A stretch of 45,319 bases of DNA from assembly GCA_045577175.1 (NCBI GenBank), contig JAZNHT010000028.1, positions 1-45,319 of the forward strand, given 5' to 3'. The notes beneath the pieces were generated by a model, which did not search any database, was not told where the DNA came from, and saw nothing but the letters and a program-made list of their open reading frames with translations. Source of the stretch: SIG701 sp045577175 (lineage in GTDB: Bacteria > Bacillota > Clostridia > Oscillospirales > CAG-272). Below are positions 8,511 to 18,500 of the stretch, piece by piece; position 1 is the first letter of the stretch, and every line of letters begins with the position of its first letter. A program made the position numbers and the translations under genes.

Positions 8511-8777
8511 TTACTCTGCTTCCTCTAAACTATCCTTAATCATCCTTCTGATCGTTTTCTCGGAATACCCATACCGCTTTGCCAAATCACGCAAATTCGA
8601 TCCGTCGTATTCCTTGATGATGCTATGCTGAATGCGCTTGGCATTAAACAGGTGCACAGGAAAAGTGATTTGCTGTCCTTTGTACATCTGATAGATTGCT
8701 ATCGCACTGTCAAGTCCTACTACTGTGCTGATTTCGCGATAAATTTCATTCAAAAGGTCAGCCTCATTTTCTTCCAC
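8511..8777 (-). CDS. Mor-type helix-turn-helix protein
   Basis: An 88-residue protein resembling the Mor/C transcription-activator family first known from phage Mu. It has an N-terminal helical dimerisation part (LLNEIYREISTVVGLDSAIAIYQMYKG) and a C-terminal HTH (IKEYDGSN.RDLAKRYGYSEKTIRRMIKD). The GTG start at 8777 has a GGAAGG-type site upstream and a clear sigma-A promoter. No phage genes are adjacent. It probably regulates itself or the small zinc-ribbon operon downstream on the same strand. Confidence 0.82.
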   Translation of the reverse strand: MEENEADLLNEIYREISTVVGLDSAIAIYQMYKGQQITFPVHLFNAKRIQHSIIKEYDGSNLRDLAKRYGYSEKTIRRMIKDSLEEAE

Positions 8778-8806
8778 GCTATCACCACCTTCCCTGCATC
8801 GTAATT

Positions 8807-8835
8807 ATTGTATCACGTAAAAAATTCCCTCGCAA
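8807..8835 (-). promoter_or_regulatory. Promoter of the Mor-type gene
   Basis: Minus strand: TTGCGA (8830-8835), 17-bp spacer, TACAAT (8807-8812), about 30 bp before the GTG start. Confidence 0.6.
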
Positions 8836-8872
8836 ATCCCGCAGTCCTTACGTTTGTCCAAAAAACGACAAA

Positions 8873-8907
8873 ATTCCTCATTCTTCCTTACCGAAAGAAT
8901 GAGGAAT
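8873..8907. terminator. Hairpin, probable terminator for minus-strand read-through
   Basis: Perfect 13-bp stem ATTCCTCATTCTT / AAGAATGAGGAAT with a 9-nt loop. On the minus strand it is followed by a T-rich stretch, so it may back up the terminator at 8961. Confidence 0.55.
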
Positions 8908-8960
8908 CTTATGGGGACTGTTATTTTGCTTTTAGTCCCACTTCGGTGAACCGAAAATGA

Positions 8961-8984
8961 AAAACCACCCTCTCGGGTGGTTTT
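8961..8984 (-). terminator. Terminator after the LRR/anti-sigma gene
   Basis: Perfect 10-bp stem AAAACCACCC / GGGTGGTTTT with a TCTC loop, about 30 bp after the stop at 9016. Confidence 0.85.
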
Positions 8985-9015
8985 CCGTTTTCTATAGACA
9001 ACTTGGTTATGACTT

Positions 9016-11484
9016 TTATTGATGAATGACAGAAACGCGCATCCGAATGATTTCCCCGGTAGGATTCAGCAGATACTCCTTTGCCCATTTCTCCCAATCG
9101 GCATCTGTGGCGGAAACCTCGTCGGGCAAGTCGAGATTTTCTCCCCTTACGGTCCATGTAACGGAATAGATTCCGTACACGTCAAATTTCACCTGTACCG
9201 TGCCGTTTATCACAGAATACGATGCTTCGGGGTGATTGCTGTAAAGAATATGCGTAAATTCGGAGATATCCCCTCCGAGCGTGATTTCATAAACAGAATA
9301 CGCTACTTCATCCGTTACGATGATCTCATCGGGGAATCTGTCGGGCGGGAGCGGATCATTCATGTTGTGATCGTGGAACACAACGTACACGCCGTCCATG
9401 TATTCCACGGAATACACAGGCTGACCGGGACCGTTTTCGGAGTATTCGAGAGTCAGCTTGCCGCAGCGTTTTTCCAACTCCGCCACCGTCATATACAGCA
9501 TGGAATCCGAGGGATTGCAGAGCACTACGCTCTCCGGTCGGGGGAAATTCTCGCTGTAGAACAAGTAGTCCAGTATCACGTTTATTCCCTTTGTCTTTGC
9601 CGCAACGAATACACGGAACTCACCGCTCCCCCCTCCGCCTTCGACAGAAACGATTCTGCCGTCCGTATATCCGTCGGGGAGTGAAACCGTGCACGAGGAC
9701 AGTGAGGCAATGCTCATATCCGCATGGAGAATTGCAAAATAGAAGCGCAGATCATCATCGAAAACGTAAATTACGGGAGAACCGCCGATGATGGAATACT
9801 TGATTCGCGCTTCCTCGGCCGCGGCAGGCAGAGAATCCTCTTTTTTGCCCGCGCAAGTCGGAATATCGGAGAACTCCGTATCCAAAGCAGGCGCGGAATC
9901 GAGCTGCGTCACAAAATAGTCGTAAATATTGTACCTGAAGCAGCCGTATTCGTTTCTGCCTTCGACGGTATCCTCATCTGCCCAGTAGAGCGAACCTTTG
10001 ACGTATTCGCCGTAGTATCTGCTCAGGTATTCCGCATACGGATAGTTGGGTTCCATGAGAACGTCCCCGTTCAGAGTGACAACATAAAAGCTGTAAAAAC
10101 CGTTTTCGTGGCGGTATTCCACAGCGGCTCTCGTTCCGTTCGGGGAGAAGGTAATCACAGGGCGCACTGCTGAACGGTAAGCCAGAGAATTGCGAACAAT
10201 CCGTCCGTCTTCATGGGTGAAGGCCACGTCCCCGTAATACAAGCCGTCCCGTTCAAGCACCGCTGTCCATCCGAATGCGGATACGGTTTCCTCCGGCTGT
10301 ACCGTTTCGGGATTCTTCATATAGAACAGACCGTAAATGCGGTAGATCACTTCTTCCCAGTACAGGGCTGTATTCAGATTTTCGGGAATTGCCTGCAAAA
10401 CGAGGGTGTACTCTCCGGCGGGAATATGGATGTCCAAATCGTAAACATACGTGCCGTCCATGTACGTCACATCGTTCATCGTGAACGATGCCGGAACTGC
10501 CATTCCGTCAGGAATTTCCGGCGCATATTGCCCGACGGAATACGCACGGCGGGTGCTTTCGCTTGTCGGAGTCAGCACTTCTCCGCGCAAAGCGGCGAGG
10601 GTGTATATAATCTGCTCCTCAAGGGAGGAAAGATTGCTCTTTACAACCTCCTCGGGAGGGGTAATAAGTCCTCTGACTCGCTCCTCAAGCGGACTCATCT
10701 GCCCTGCCAGCATGGTAAGATAGAACGGCACACCGCTGAATGCTTCGCCGCCAAACTCCACACCCTCGGGAATGTATCCGTCAACAGCCGATGAGCAGCT
10801 TGAAAACGCCCCTTCGCTGATGTACTTTACCGAATCGGGGAGGCAGATCGCTTTCAGCTTATAGTTGCTTGCGAAGGCATTATACCCGATATATTCAATA
10901 TTCCCGAAGTCGATCTCCGTGAGCTCCGTCGCCTGTACTGCATGAGCCGCCACAAAGCGGACGGATTCGGGGATGGTAAATTTCGTCTCTCCCTCACACT
11001 CGTAGTGGAGCAGAATGGAGCCGTCGGAGGTCATGATCAAACCGTCCTCTTCCACAAAGGAAAGATTGTTTTCCGCAATGATAATATCCACGAGGTTTTC
11101 AAGTCCCGCCAAGGCGTTGGTTTCCACCGTCTGTACGCTTGCGCCGAGACGGATCACCTCAATTTTGCTTGCATTTGTGTTTTTAAGAAACGTGAAGTCC
11201 GCGATGGTTTTCACTTCCTCGGGAATCGTAATATCCGTGTCCGTGCCGGTGTATCTGAGCAGAACACCGTTTTTGATGTAAAAGCCGTCTTTGTCAATGA
11301 TAACCGGTCGGTTCATGTGATTCACAAGCAGTATCGCACCAAGCATCAGCACAAAACAGGCGGCGATCGCACTGATTCGCTTAGCCCATACGTTCATCCT
11401 CTTCGGCGGCTTGTATGTAATACATTCCTCAACATACTGCTTATCGACTCGGCCGACCGCATCGAGAAAATCGATTTCCTTCAT
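9016..11484 (-). CDS. Membrane-anchored LRR sensor, putative anti-sigma protein
   Basis: An 822-residue protein coupled to the ECF sigma gene by a 4-bp ATGA overlap, the usual position of an anti-sigma factor. A cytoplasmic segment of about 32 residues (MKEIDFLDAVGRVDKQYVEE) precedes one membrane helix (about 34-56, KRISAIAACFVLMLGAILLV). Extracellular BspA-type leucine-rich repeats follow (about 65-265; ITIPEEVKTIADFTFL, FTIPESVRFVAAHAV, ICLPDSVKYISEGAF). A beta-rich region leads to a domain at about 570-660 that resembles one in the giant BlaR1-like protein (YVFDDDLRFYF; EGGGGSGEF). The cytoplasmic part is short for a canonical ZAS domain, so the anti-sigma role rests on context. Confidence 0.85.
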   Translation of the reverse strand: MKEIDFLDAVGRVDKQYVEECITYKPPKRMNVWAKRISAIAACFVLMLGAILLVNHMNRPVIIDKDGFYIKNGVLLRYTGTDTDITIPEEVKTIADFTFLKNTNASKIEVIRLGASVQTVETNALAGLENLVDIIIAENNLSFVEEDGLIMTSDGSILLHYECEGETKFTIPESVRFVAAHAVQATELTEIDFGNIEYIGYNAFASNYKLKAICLPDSVKYISEGAFSSCSSAVDGYIPEGVEFGGEAFSGVPFYLTMLAGQMSPLEERVRGLITPPEEVVKSNLSSLEEQIIYTLAALRGEVLTPTSESTRRAYSVGQYAPEIPDGMAVPASFTMNDVTYMDGTYVYDLDIHIPAGEYTLVLQAIPENLNTALYWEEVIYRIYGLFYMKNPETVQPEETVSAFGWTAVLERDGLYYGDVAFTHEDGRIVRNSLAYRSAVRPVITFSPNGTRAAVEYRHENGFYSFYVVTLNGDVLMEPNYPYAEYLSRYYGEYVKGSLYWADEDTVEGRNEYGCFRYNIYDYFVTQLDSAPALDTEFSDIPTCAGKKEDSLPAAAEEARIKYSIIGGSPVIYVFDDDLRFYFAILHADMSIASLSSCTVSLPDGYTDGRIVSVEGGGGSGEFRVFVAAKTKGINVILDYLFYSENFPRPESVVLCNPSDSMLYMTVAELEKRCGKLTLEYSENGPGQPVYSVEYMDGVYVVFHDHNMNDPLPPDRFPDEIIVTDEVAYSVYEITLGGDISEFTHILYSNHPEASYSVINGTVQVKFDVYGIYSVTWTVRGENLDLPDEVSATDADWEKWAKEYLLNPTGEIIRMRVSVIHQ

Positions 11485-12020
11485 ACGCGGACCCCCTCCT
11501 CTCCCAAAAGCTTTTTGAGCTTTGCGCGCATACGGGAGAGCCTGACTCCCGCGTGGTTTTCGGTGATACCAACAGCCTTTGCCGCATCCACAACGCTTTC
11601 GCCGAGATAATACCGCCGCATGAATAAAACGCGGGACACCTTATCCTGTTCGGCGAGAAAATCGGAGATAATTTCGGCGGCAAAACCGATCTCATCCTCG
11701 GGAGATGGTGTCGCCGTTGTCATGTCCGTAAGCTCCTCCATGATCGCGTTTCGTTTGGATGCATTTTTGTATCGGTACAGCTTCAGCGCGATGTTCCGCG
11801 TGACTGCCGTAAAGAATGCAGGCAGGACCTGCGGCTTTTCCGGCGGCAGACTGTTCCACATACCGAGATAGCTGTCGTTCATACATTCCTCCGTATCCAA
11901 TCTGTCGTGCAGGATGTTCATGGCAACCGAACGGGCAAGACGGTCGTATTTGCTTGCCAGCTCCGTGATCGCCGTTTCGGATCGCGCCCAGAACAGACCG
12001 ATGATCTCTGCATCGTTCAT
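11481..12020 (-). CDS. ECF-type RNA polymerase sigma factor
   Basis: A 179-residue sigma-70 family protein. Region 2 includes YDRLARSVAMNIL and the DTEECMNDSYLGMWNSLPP segment; region 4 carries the HTH (YLGESVVDAAKAVGITENHAGVRLSRMRAKLKKLL). The ATG at 12020 follows AAAGGAGG by 8 nt and is preferred over an upstream in-frame start. The stop overlaps the start of the LRR membrane protein (ATGA), implying a sigma/anti-sigma operon. A bipartite promoter-like element just upstream also occurs before the neighbouring sigma-like gene, suggesting autoregulation. Confidence 0.93.
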   Translation of the reverse strand: MNDAEIIGLFWARSETAITELASKYDRLARSVAMNILHDRLDTEECMNDSYLGMWNSLPPEKPQVLPAFFTAVTRNIALKLYRYKNASKRNAIMEELTDMTTATPSPEDEIGFAAEIISDFLAEQDKVSRVLFMRRYYLGESVVDAAKAVGITENHAGVRLSRMRAKLKKLLGEEGVRV

Positions 12021-12051
12021 TTCTGATACCTCCTTTTGTGGTCTCATAAGG

Positions 12052-12080
12052 TATGTACCGATATGGAAGAAAAATCTTAC
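12052..12080 (-). promoter_or_regulatory. Bipartite ECF-type promoter-like element, copy A
   Basis: Minus strand: GTAAGATTT (12072-12080), 11-nt spacer, CGGTACATA (12052-12060), 32 bp upstream of the sigma factor start. The same two blocks at the same spacing recur at 12533-12561. Confidence 0.6.
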
Positions 12081-12095
12081 AGGGGGAAATATATT

Positions 12096-12413
12096 TTATC
12101 CGATTTCCGCTGCGGCGATCTGCACAGCTAAACGGAGCCGTTTGTAGGGATCGACTGCGCGAATCGGTGCGGGCAGTGCGCTGTCATCCAGATGAACGCA
12201 GAACAGATTTTCTTCACACCGCCGCGCAAGCTCGAAAAACAGCGCGCGGCGGATCTCGGATTGCGTGCGCATGTTCGCACAGATATGCACACATGCCGCA
12301 CAGGTATCCTCCACCGTTTGTGCCGCAGCAGTGTCATTCCCGAGCGTCAGATACGCCGCGCGGTACAAAGCGTCGATGCTTGTCTCGCAGACTTCCTCGT
12401 ATGTGTCTGTCAT
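12096..12413 (-). CDS. Small sigma-region-2-like protein
   Basis: About 105 residues. The N-terminal two-thirds (YEEVCETSIDALYRAAYLTLGNDTAAAQTVED, then RRALFFELARRC) reads like ECF sigma region 2, but no region 4 HTH follows and the frame stops normally. It may be a degenerate sigma factor or a sigma-binding regulator. AAAGGAG lies 12 nt before the ATG at 12413; an alternative in-frame ATG at 12425 abuts that site, so the start is uncertain. It lies between the ECF operon and the BlaR1-like gene, and copy B of the shared promoter-like element is upstream. Confidence 0.72.
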   Translation of the reverse strand: MTDTYEEVCETSIDALYRAAYLTLGNDTAAAQTVEDTCAACVHICANMRTQSEIRRALFFELARRCEENLFCVHLDDSALPAPIRAVDPYKRLRLAVQIAAAEIG

Positions 12414-12502
12414 TTTGTCGGTCATCTCCTTTTGGATTCTCTCACTTATATAAACAACTTTTTTCTGAAAATGTTACGGGCTGAATGCATTTTTCAATAA
12501 AA

Positions 12503-12533
12503 ATCGGGCGGAGAATCGGAGCCTCCACCCGAT
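12503..12533 (-). terminator. Terminator of the blaI-blaR1-like operon
   Basis: Minus-strand stem ATCGGGTGGAG / CTCCGCCCGAT (11 pairs, one G-U) with a 9-nt loop, then a T-rich run. It lies 25 bp after the BlaR1-like stop codon and abuts the promoter-like element copy B. Confidence 0.78.
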
Positions 12534-12561
12534 ATGTACCGAAAATGTGCGTAAATCTTAC
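12533..12561 (-). promoter_or_regulatory. Bipartite ECF-type promoter-like element, copy B
   Basis: Minus strand: GTAAGATTT (12553-12561), 11-nt spacer, CGGTACATA (12533-12541). It is identical in both blocks and in spacing to copy A. It overlaps the BlaR1-like stop codon and touches the terminator stem, and it would drive the sigma-like gene about 120 bp downstream. Confidence 0.55.
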
Positions 12562-15500
12562 GGGGCTTCGCAGAAGGAGCGGACGATCGGCAGAACAACT
12601 TCATTGAGAAATTCCCTGCTGTCGCCGTCATACGCAAGCCGCTGCCAGACCTCCAGCACATATCCGCCCTCTCCTGTATCGATGTAGAACAGGTAGCGGC
12701 GCGTAAGCTCATCGTCTCCGTCCGCATAGCCGTCGCCGTAGTAGCCGGTGTAAGCGAAACCGTAATCGGTCGTACCCGTAATGGGGGAATCCATGTGATA
12801 ATCACGCGACGGACCTTCGGGATTGCGAAGTCCGTCCTCCCATTGGGCGAGAGAAATGTTCGCAGTATAAATACTGACACGCTTCATGTCGGGATAAGGC
12901 TCGCCGCGCACACCGATTTCGTCAAAGTAATTGCCGTCCCACTCCCATTCTTTCGGTATGCGGAGGGTCACATCCCCACCGCCGTATACGGGCACAGTGT
13001 GCCATATAGCCGTGCGATATTGGGAAGAGGTTGGCTTCACAAACGTCAGCGGAAGCGGATTGTCGGGGGAGATCGTGCCTATCGTACTGCTTCGGCAGAG
13101 GAAATGGACAAATCCGCCGTACTCGTGCAATCTTCCCGTAACAGAGTGCGGAGTGCCCGTGCCGTTCGCTCTTACGTCGGCGTGGAACGCGCCCGTAGTC
13201 TCGTCGTAGCCGTACGTGCCGGTATACGTTCCGCCGCCGTCCGTTCCGCTGCGGGAGACGGACACGGAGATCGTATCGCCGTCAATCTTAATGTAACGGT
13301 ACAGAAGCATGTCGCCGTTGTATGTTTCGCATCTGTACTCCCCGTCAAGACTGCCCTTGTACGGCGTGCCGTTTTTCAGCACGTTTTCCCCGGTAAACGT
13401 CTCCGTTTCCTCTGCTGAGGTAATATACCCGTCCGCAGAGGTCACGCGGTAGGTGTAATAGCGGCTGAACTGCCCGGGCGTATTGGTGATTACGCCGAAC
13501 GTGACGTATCCAACGCCCGTCAGATAGGGATGAATCGCCGTATCCGCATAGAAAATACTCTCACCGTATGCGGCTGTTTTGAGATACTTCACGGACGAGT
13601 TCTGCGCAAAGGCGGGGGTGTACATCTCCCATTTACCCGCAGTAAGGGCGGCGGATTTTACAAACGTCAGCGGAAGCGGATCGTCGGGGGATAGGACGAG
13701 GATACCGCTTTCCTCGCATACAAAGTGTACGAATCCGCCGTATTCGTACAATTTTCCACGCACGTCTGCGACGGGATACTCTGTCACCTCGCCCTCGTTT
13801 GAATACCTTCCCGTAAGCGAAGCGGCAAACAAGCCTGTGCCCTTGTCATAGGTGTACATTCCCTCATATCGGATCGCCGGACCTGTGCCGACGACGGTGG
13901 AGGAGAGGGAGATTTTTCCGTTCTCCTCCAGATTGAGGACATACGTGCGAAGGACCGTGCCGTAGTGCCCGGACTGCGCCTTCGCAGCATACGCGGTATG
14001 CTCACCGAAGAAGGTGCCCTTATACGGCGTACCGTTTTTGAGAATAGCATCCTTTGTGAACGTCTCGGTTTCCTCGACGGAGGTCAGATATCCTCCCGCA
14101 GAGGTCGCACGGTACGTTTTGTACGTTTTGAAATAGCCGGAGGAGCGGTAGGAATCGCCGATACCCAGAACGTAGTACATCGTACCGTCCGCCCCTGCCC
14201 TGATCTCGCCTGCATACGGAGCAGTCCCGACGAAGCTGTCGCCGTAAGCCGCGGCACAGGCGATGTACTCGCGTCCGTTATCCGAGATCGGCATATCCAC
14301 GGTGTACGACTTGACTCCGCTGTTGAGCTCTTCCTCAAAAATCAGCCGTATACCGATCAGGTCTTTGTATCGCTCCGCATCGCACTTCTTGATGGTGATG
14401 GCGATGATCTTTTTCCATCCGCCCGTGCCGAGCGCCCTCTGCGAGTAGCCGAAGGAAAATTTCATCGTGATCTCCTCCGTACCCTCGCGGAGTGTTGCAC
14501 GAACGTCATAGTTGGCATCGACCGTGTACGTACCCTCGTACACGTGCCTGTACTCGCCGAAGTGATAGTCGGAAGAAAAAGTGATTTTGCGGCTTTCCGG
14601 CTCAAACGTCAGGCGGTAGACATACTGCAGATTTCCGTAATCATCCGTGTACGTGCTGTACCAGTCGCCTGCCTGATTTTCCCCGATCATATCGGAATTG
14701 TCCGGCAGGGGCGCGCCCTCTGCGCGGAACGTCAGAGGCAGAAGCGAATCCGCCGACAGGGAGTATGTTTCACTCTTTTCACAAAGGAAATGGACGTATC
14801 CGCCGTACTCGTACAGTTTGCCCGAGACGGTTACGGGATCGCTGTCGATCGCGCCGCTACCCCACGATGTTTCACTTGCAAACGTCACGGTAAACGTACC
14901 CGTCGCCTCATCGTAAGTGAACGTACCCTCGTAGGAGCCGCCCGCGTCCGTTGCGTCCAGTCCGACGTGAACGTAGAGCGTATTGCCTTCAATGATAATG
15001 CGGCGGTTCATCAGACCTTGCTCGCCGTACAGTTTGGATTGGTAAATGCCCGAGAGCGTGCCCGTGAACGGCTTGCCCTCACGGTAGACGATCTCTTTTG
15101 TGATCGTTGGCAGTTCGGTGACGGAATCGACGTAGTTCGCCTTTCTCACAACGCGATACGTCTTGAAATCCGTGAACGTGCCGTACGGCTGACGGTCATT
15201 CTGCACGCCGAGGACAACGGTTACTTCTTTATTGGAAGATGCGTAAAACTCGGTGACGTAGTTCCCTGCATGCGGATCATAGTAGCAGTGGGCAACCATC
15301 TCGCTCACATCGTAATCGTACGTGGCGGCGACAGTATAGTGCGCCTCCCACGTGCCCGTATACGGCAATCTGTATGTGGAAAGCGGGCGCGTTTCGTCCC
15401 ACACCCATGTCATACCGCCGTCTTCGGTGACGAGATAGAGAATCCGCTCCGGATTCTGTGCATGTTGTACAAGAATCGGGTACTCTCCCGTCAGTCCGTC

Positions 15501-18500
15501 AAAGCGGGGGACGAGAGGCGTCAATCTGTTTGTGGAGATGATCTCGGGAACTTCGATAGGCATTCTTTCCCACGTTTTGCCGCCGTCCGTTGTGCGGCTG
15601 ATCGCCACCGTTCCGACAGGCTCAAACTGCGGATCAAAGCTCATGAAAGCGATCTGATTTGAAGCAAAGCCCATGCCGGTCACGTGGTTTCCGCCGAAGT
15701 CTGTCTCATAATACGGGCGCATATACCACGTTGTACCGCCGTTGGCGGAGGTTGCGATATTCTTTCTGCCGCTTCCCGCCACGGTATCCGTCAGATGTAC
15801 GCCTGCCCAGACGAAGGTGCCGAGTCGGTCAAAATAGAAGTGCAAGTATTCCGGCTGCCATCCGGGTGTCCATCCCTCGCGGTCACGCTCCGTCGCCGGC
15901 CAGCCGTCAAAGATTTTGTACGGAATCCGCCCGACATACTGCCCGTCCTTCTCCGTGTACAGCTCAATCCACGGTGTCTGTGCATCCGCAACATAGCCGA
16001 CAAACGGTCCCGCGTAGTTCACCGAAACGGCGACCTTTTCCTCCTCATATCTTTCAAGCTCATACCACGGTGTGTAGAAGGTGCGCTCCTTTTCGATGAC
16101 TTCCTTGCAGTGCGCACCGTAGGCGAGGATTTCCTCCCTCGTCGAATCGTCGGAGAGGCTCCAGTGACCGCTGACCGATACGGGATTTCTCTCCGCCTCG
16201 GCAAAGATCGCGTCCACATCGTAGAGGTTCGTCATCTGCAACCCGATCGTGTCGTAGAGGACTGCGCTTTCCAGAAGGGAGCGCATTTCTTCCTTTGTAT
16301 AAATCCCGTCCGCGGCAAGATCGGAGAACGTCCAGCAGGTTAAAGGCAAGGAGTTATACTTTTCGCGGAGGGCAACATCGTTTGTGTATCCCGGCATCGC
16401 GTCAAGGAGCAGACCTTTCACAAAAATAAGATCCTCTCGCTCCGGGTACAGCTCGCGCCAACGGGGGATACTGCGGAAATAGCTGTCAATCTCCTCCGGC
16501 GTGCCTTCGTACATGACTTCGACATCATAGAGCGATCCGTAATACTCAATGTACGAGAGAAGCTCAAACTCCTCCTTCGTCACACCGAGATCCTTAAGCA
16601 TGGTGATGATGCTTCTCGGGGTGAGATTGTAGTCTTCATCAATCGTAAGGGGAGGCGTGCTTTCCAGCCATTCGTTGAAGCGATCCGTGCCGACAAAGAG
16701 CGTCATCGTGCGCGGATAGGTGGAATACTCGGTGACATACGAATCAAACTCCGCCTGCACGTCGCTTTCGGACAGCTCACCGAGCTTCTTTGTCAGCAGA
16801 CGGGTGTACATTTTCGCGTATTCCTCGGGCAGGGGCGTTGTGCTCTCCTCCCCGAACGCCTTCGCGTTCTTTGCCATGCGCTGAATGCTCTGGAAGGAAA
16901 GCGGAATCTCTTGTCCTGCCTCATCCATCTCATAAATCAGCTTGGTGGTGTATATTCTTCCGTCATGGTACTCCGCCATGGGATTGAGGAAGAGCTTATT
17001 GAGCGTACCGATGTCTGCCGTGAGAAGTCCGTCCACAATCTGCTCCGTGTACGGAATCTTGGCTTTTTCGAGAAACATAACCAGCTGCTCGCGCGGAATC
17101 TCCATCTCGCGCACGATGTACGCAAGCACGGGCATCTGATGCGTGGATTCGTCATAGGCGTTCAGCACCTCGTTCAGGCGCACTCCGCCGTCCGCATAGT
17201 AATCCGCGCTTGTGAACGTACCCGCGATCGGGTAAAATAACTGCGAGAATGCACCGTATCTCAGACCGTACGGCTCTCTCTTTCCCTCAACCGATCGCCA
17301 CATATAAAGAATCTGTGCATCGGTCGGTTTTTCGGTGAGATTTTCGCGGATGCGGTCTGCCCACTCGCCTGTAAGGAGAATCACCTCCGTCGGCTGCGGC
17401 TGCGAGCCGTCACAGAGGAAATAATACGCGAGAAGCACGTCCTCGCCGTCCTTCTCGGCGGTGACGTAAAGGAACAGCTCTCCGCTGCCTGCACCGCCCT
17501 CGGCATACGCTATGTATCCGTTTTTATACCCGTCGGGCAGGCGGAGCACGCTCATATACCGCGTGAACTCGCCCGTACTGCTGTACACCATGTAGAACGT
17601 CATATCGTCGTTATAGACATACACGGTCGGATTGTATCCCACAGGGGATACCGTAAGACGCGTATACGGCGAAAGCGGCAAATCCTCAACCTCCATACCG
17701 CCCGACGGCGCGATGGTAAGCATCACATAATCGCCGAGGGAGGATTTTTCCGTTTCACCGTCCGGTGCTGTATCTCCGCTTACCGTTTCGTCACCCTGCG
17801 GCGGCTTCTCCGTCAGCGCGATAAACGATCCGACCACCGCCCCGATTGCGAGAACAGCGGCAAGGACGACGCACAAAATACGGTTCTTCTGCTTTTTCGT
17901 CAGTGCCATGATCCGCTCCTTCATCGGAGAAGAGCCGAGACCAACGGCATAGCGGTGCTTCTGCGGAATCGTATCGAGAAGAATATGTGCGTAGGTGATT
18001 CGGTCTTCATTTTTCAGTTTTCCGGCAACGGCGTGGTCGCAGGCAAGCTCTGCATCCTGCTTTGACACGATTGCCGCCGCCCACACGAGCGGATTCCACC
18101 AGTGCGCGATCAGTGCGAGAATCCGCACAACTGTCCAGATATGATCGCCGTGTCTGAGGTGCATGTATTCGTGCAGGACGATGAATGCGTGTGCATCGCC
18201 CGTTTGCGGCGTTTCGGGACGGATGTAGATGGACGGGATCAATCCGGCAACACACGGTGCGCTTGCATCCTCGGTGAGGTAGACGCGCGTGTGATGCACT
18301 TTTTTATAAAGCGTCCGCTTACCGCGCAAACGGATGTGAAAAATGCATCCCGTAACGGCAAACCAAAGCGCAAGGATGCACGCCCCTGCAATCCACACCG
18401 TAACGGCGAGCTTTTTCAGATTAAGCGGCACCGAGGTCGGCACGTCGGGCACATCCGGCTCGATCGGATCGGCGACGCCCGTATCGGGTGTCGGCTCAAT

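Noticed and set aside
13965..15662. Open plus-strand frame of 565 codons inside the BlaR1-like gene
   Set aside because: It is Arg/Val-rich with no domain or RBS and lies opposite a continuous 2107-residue coding frame.
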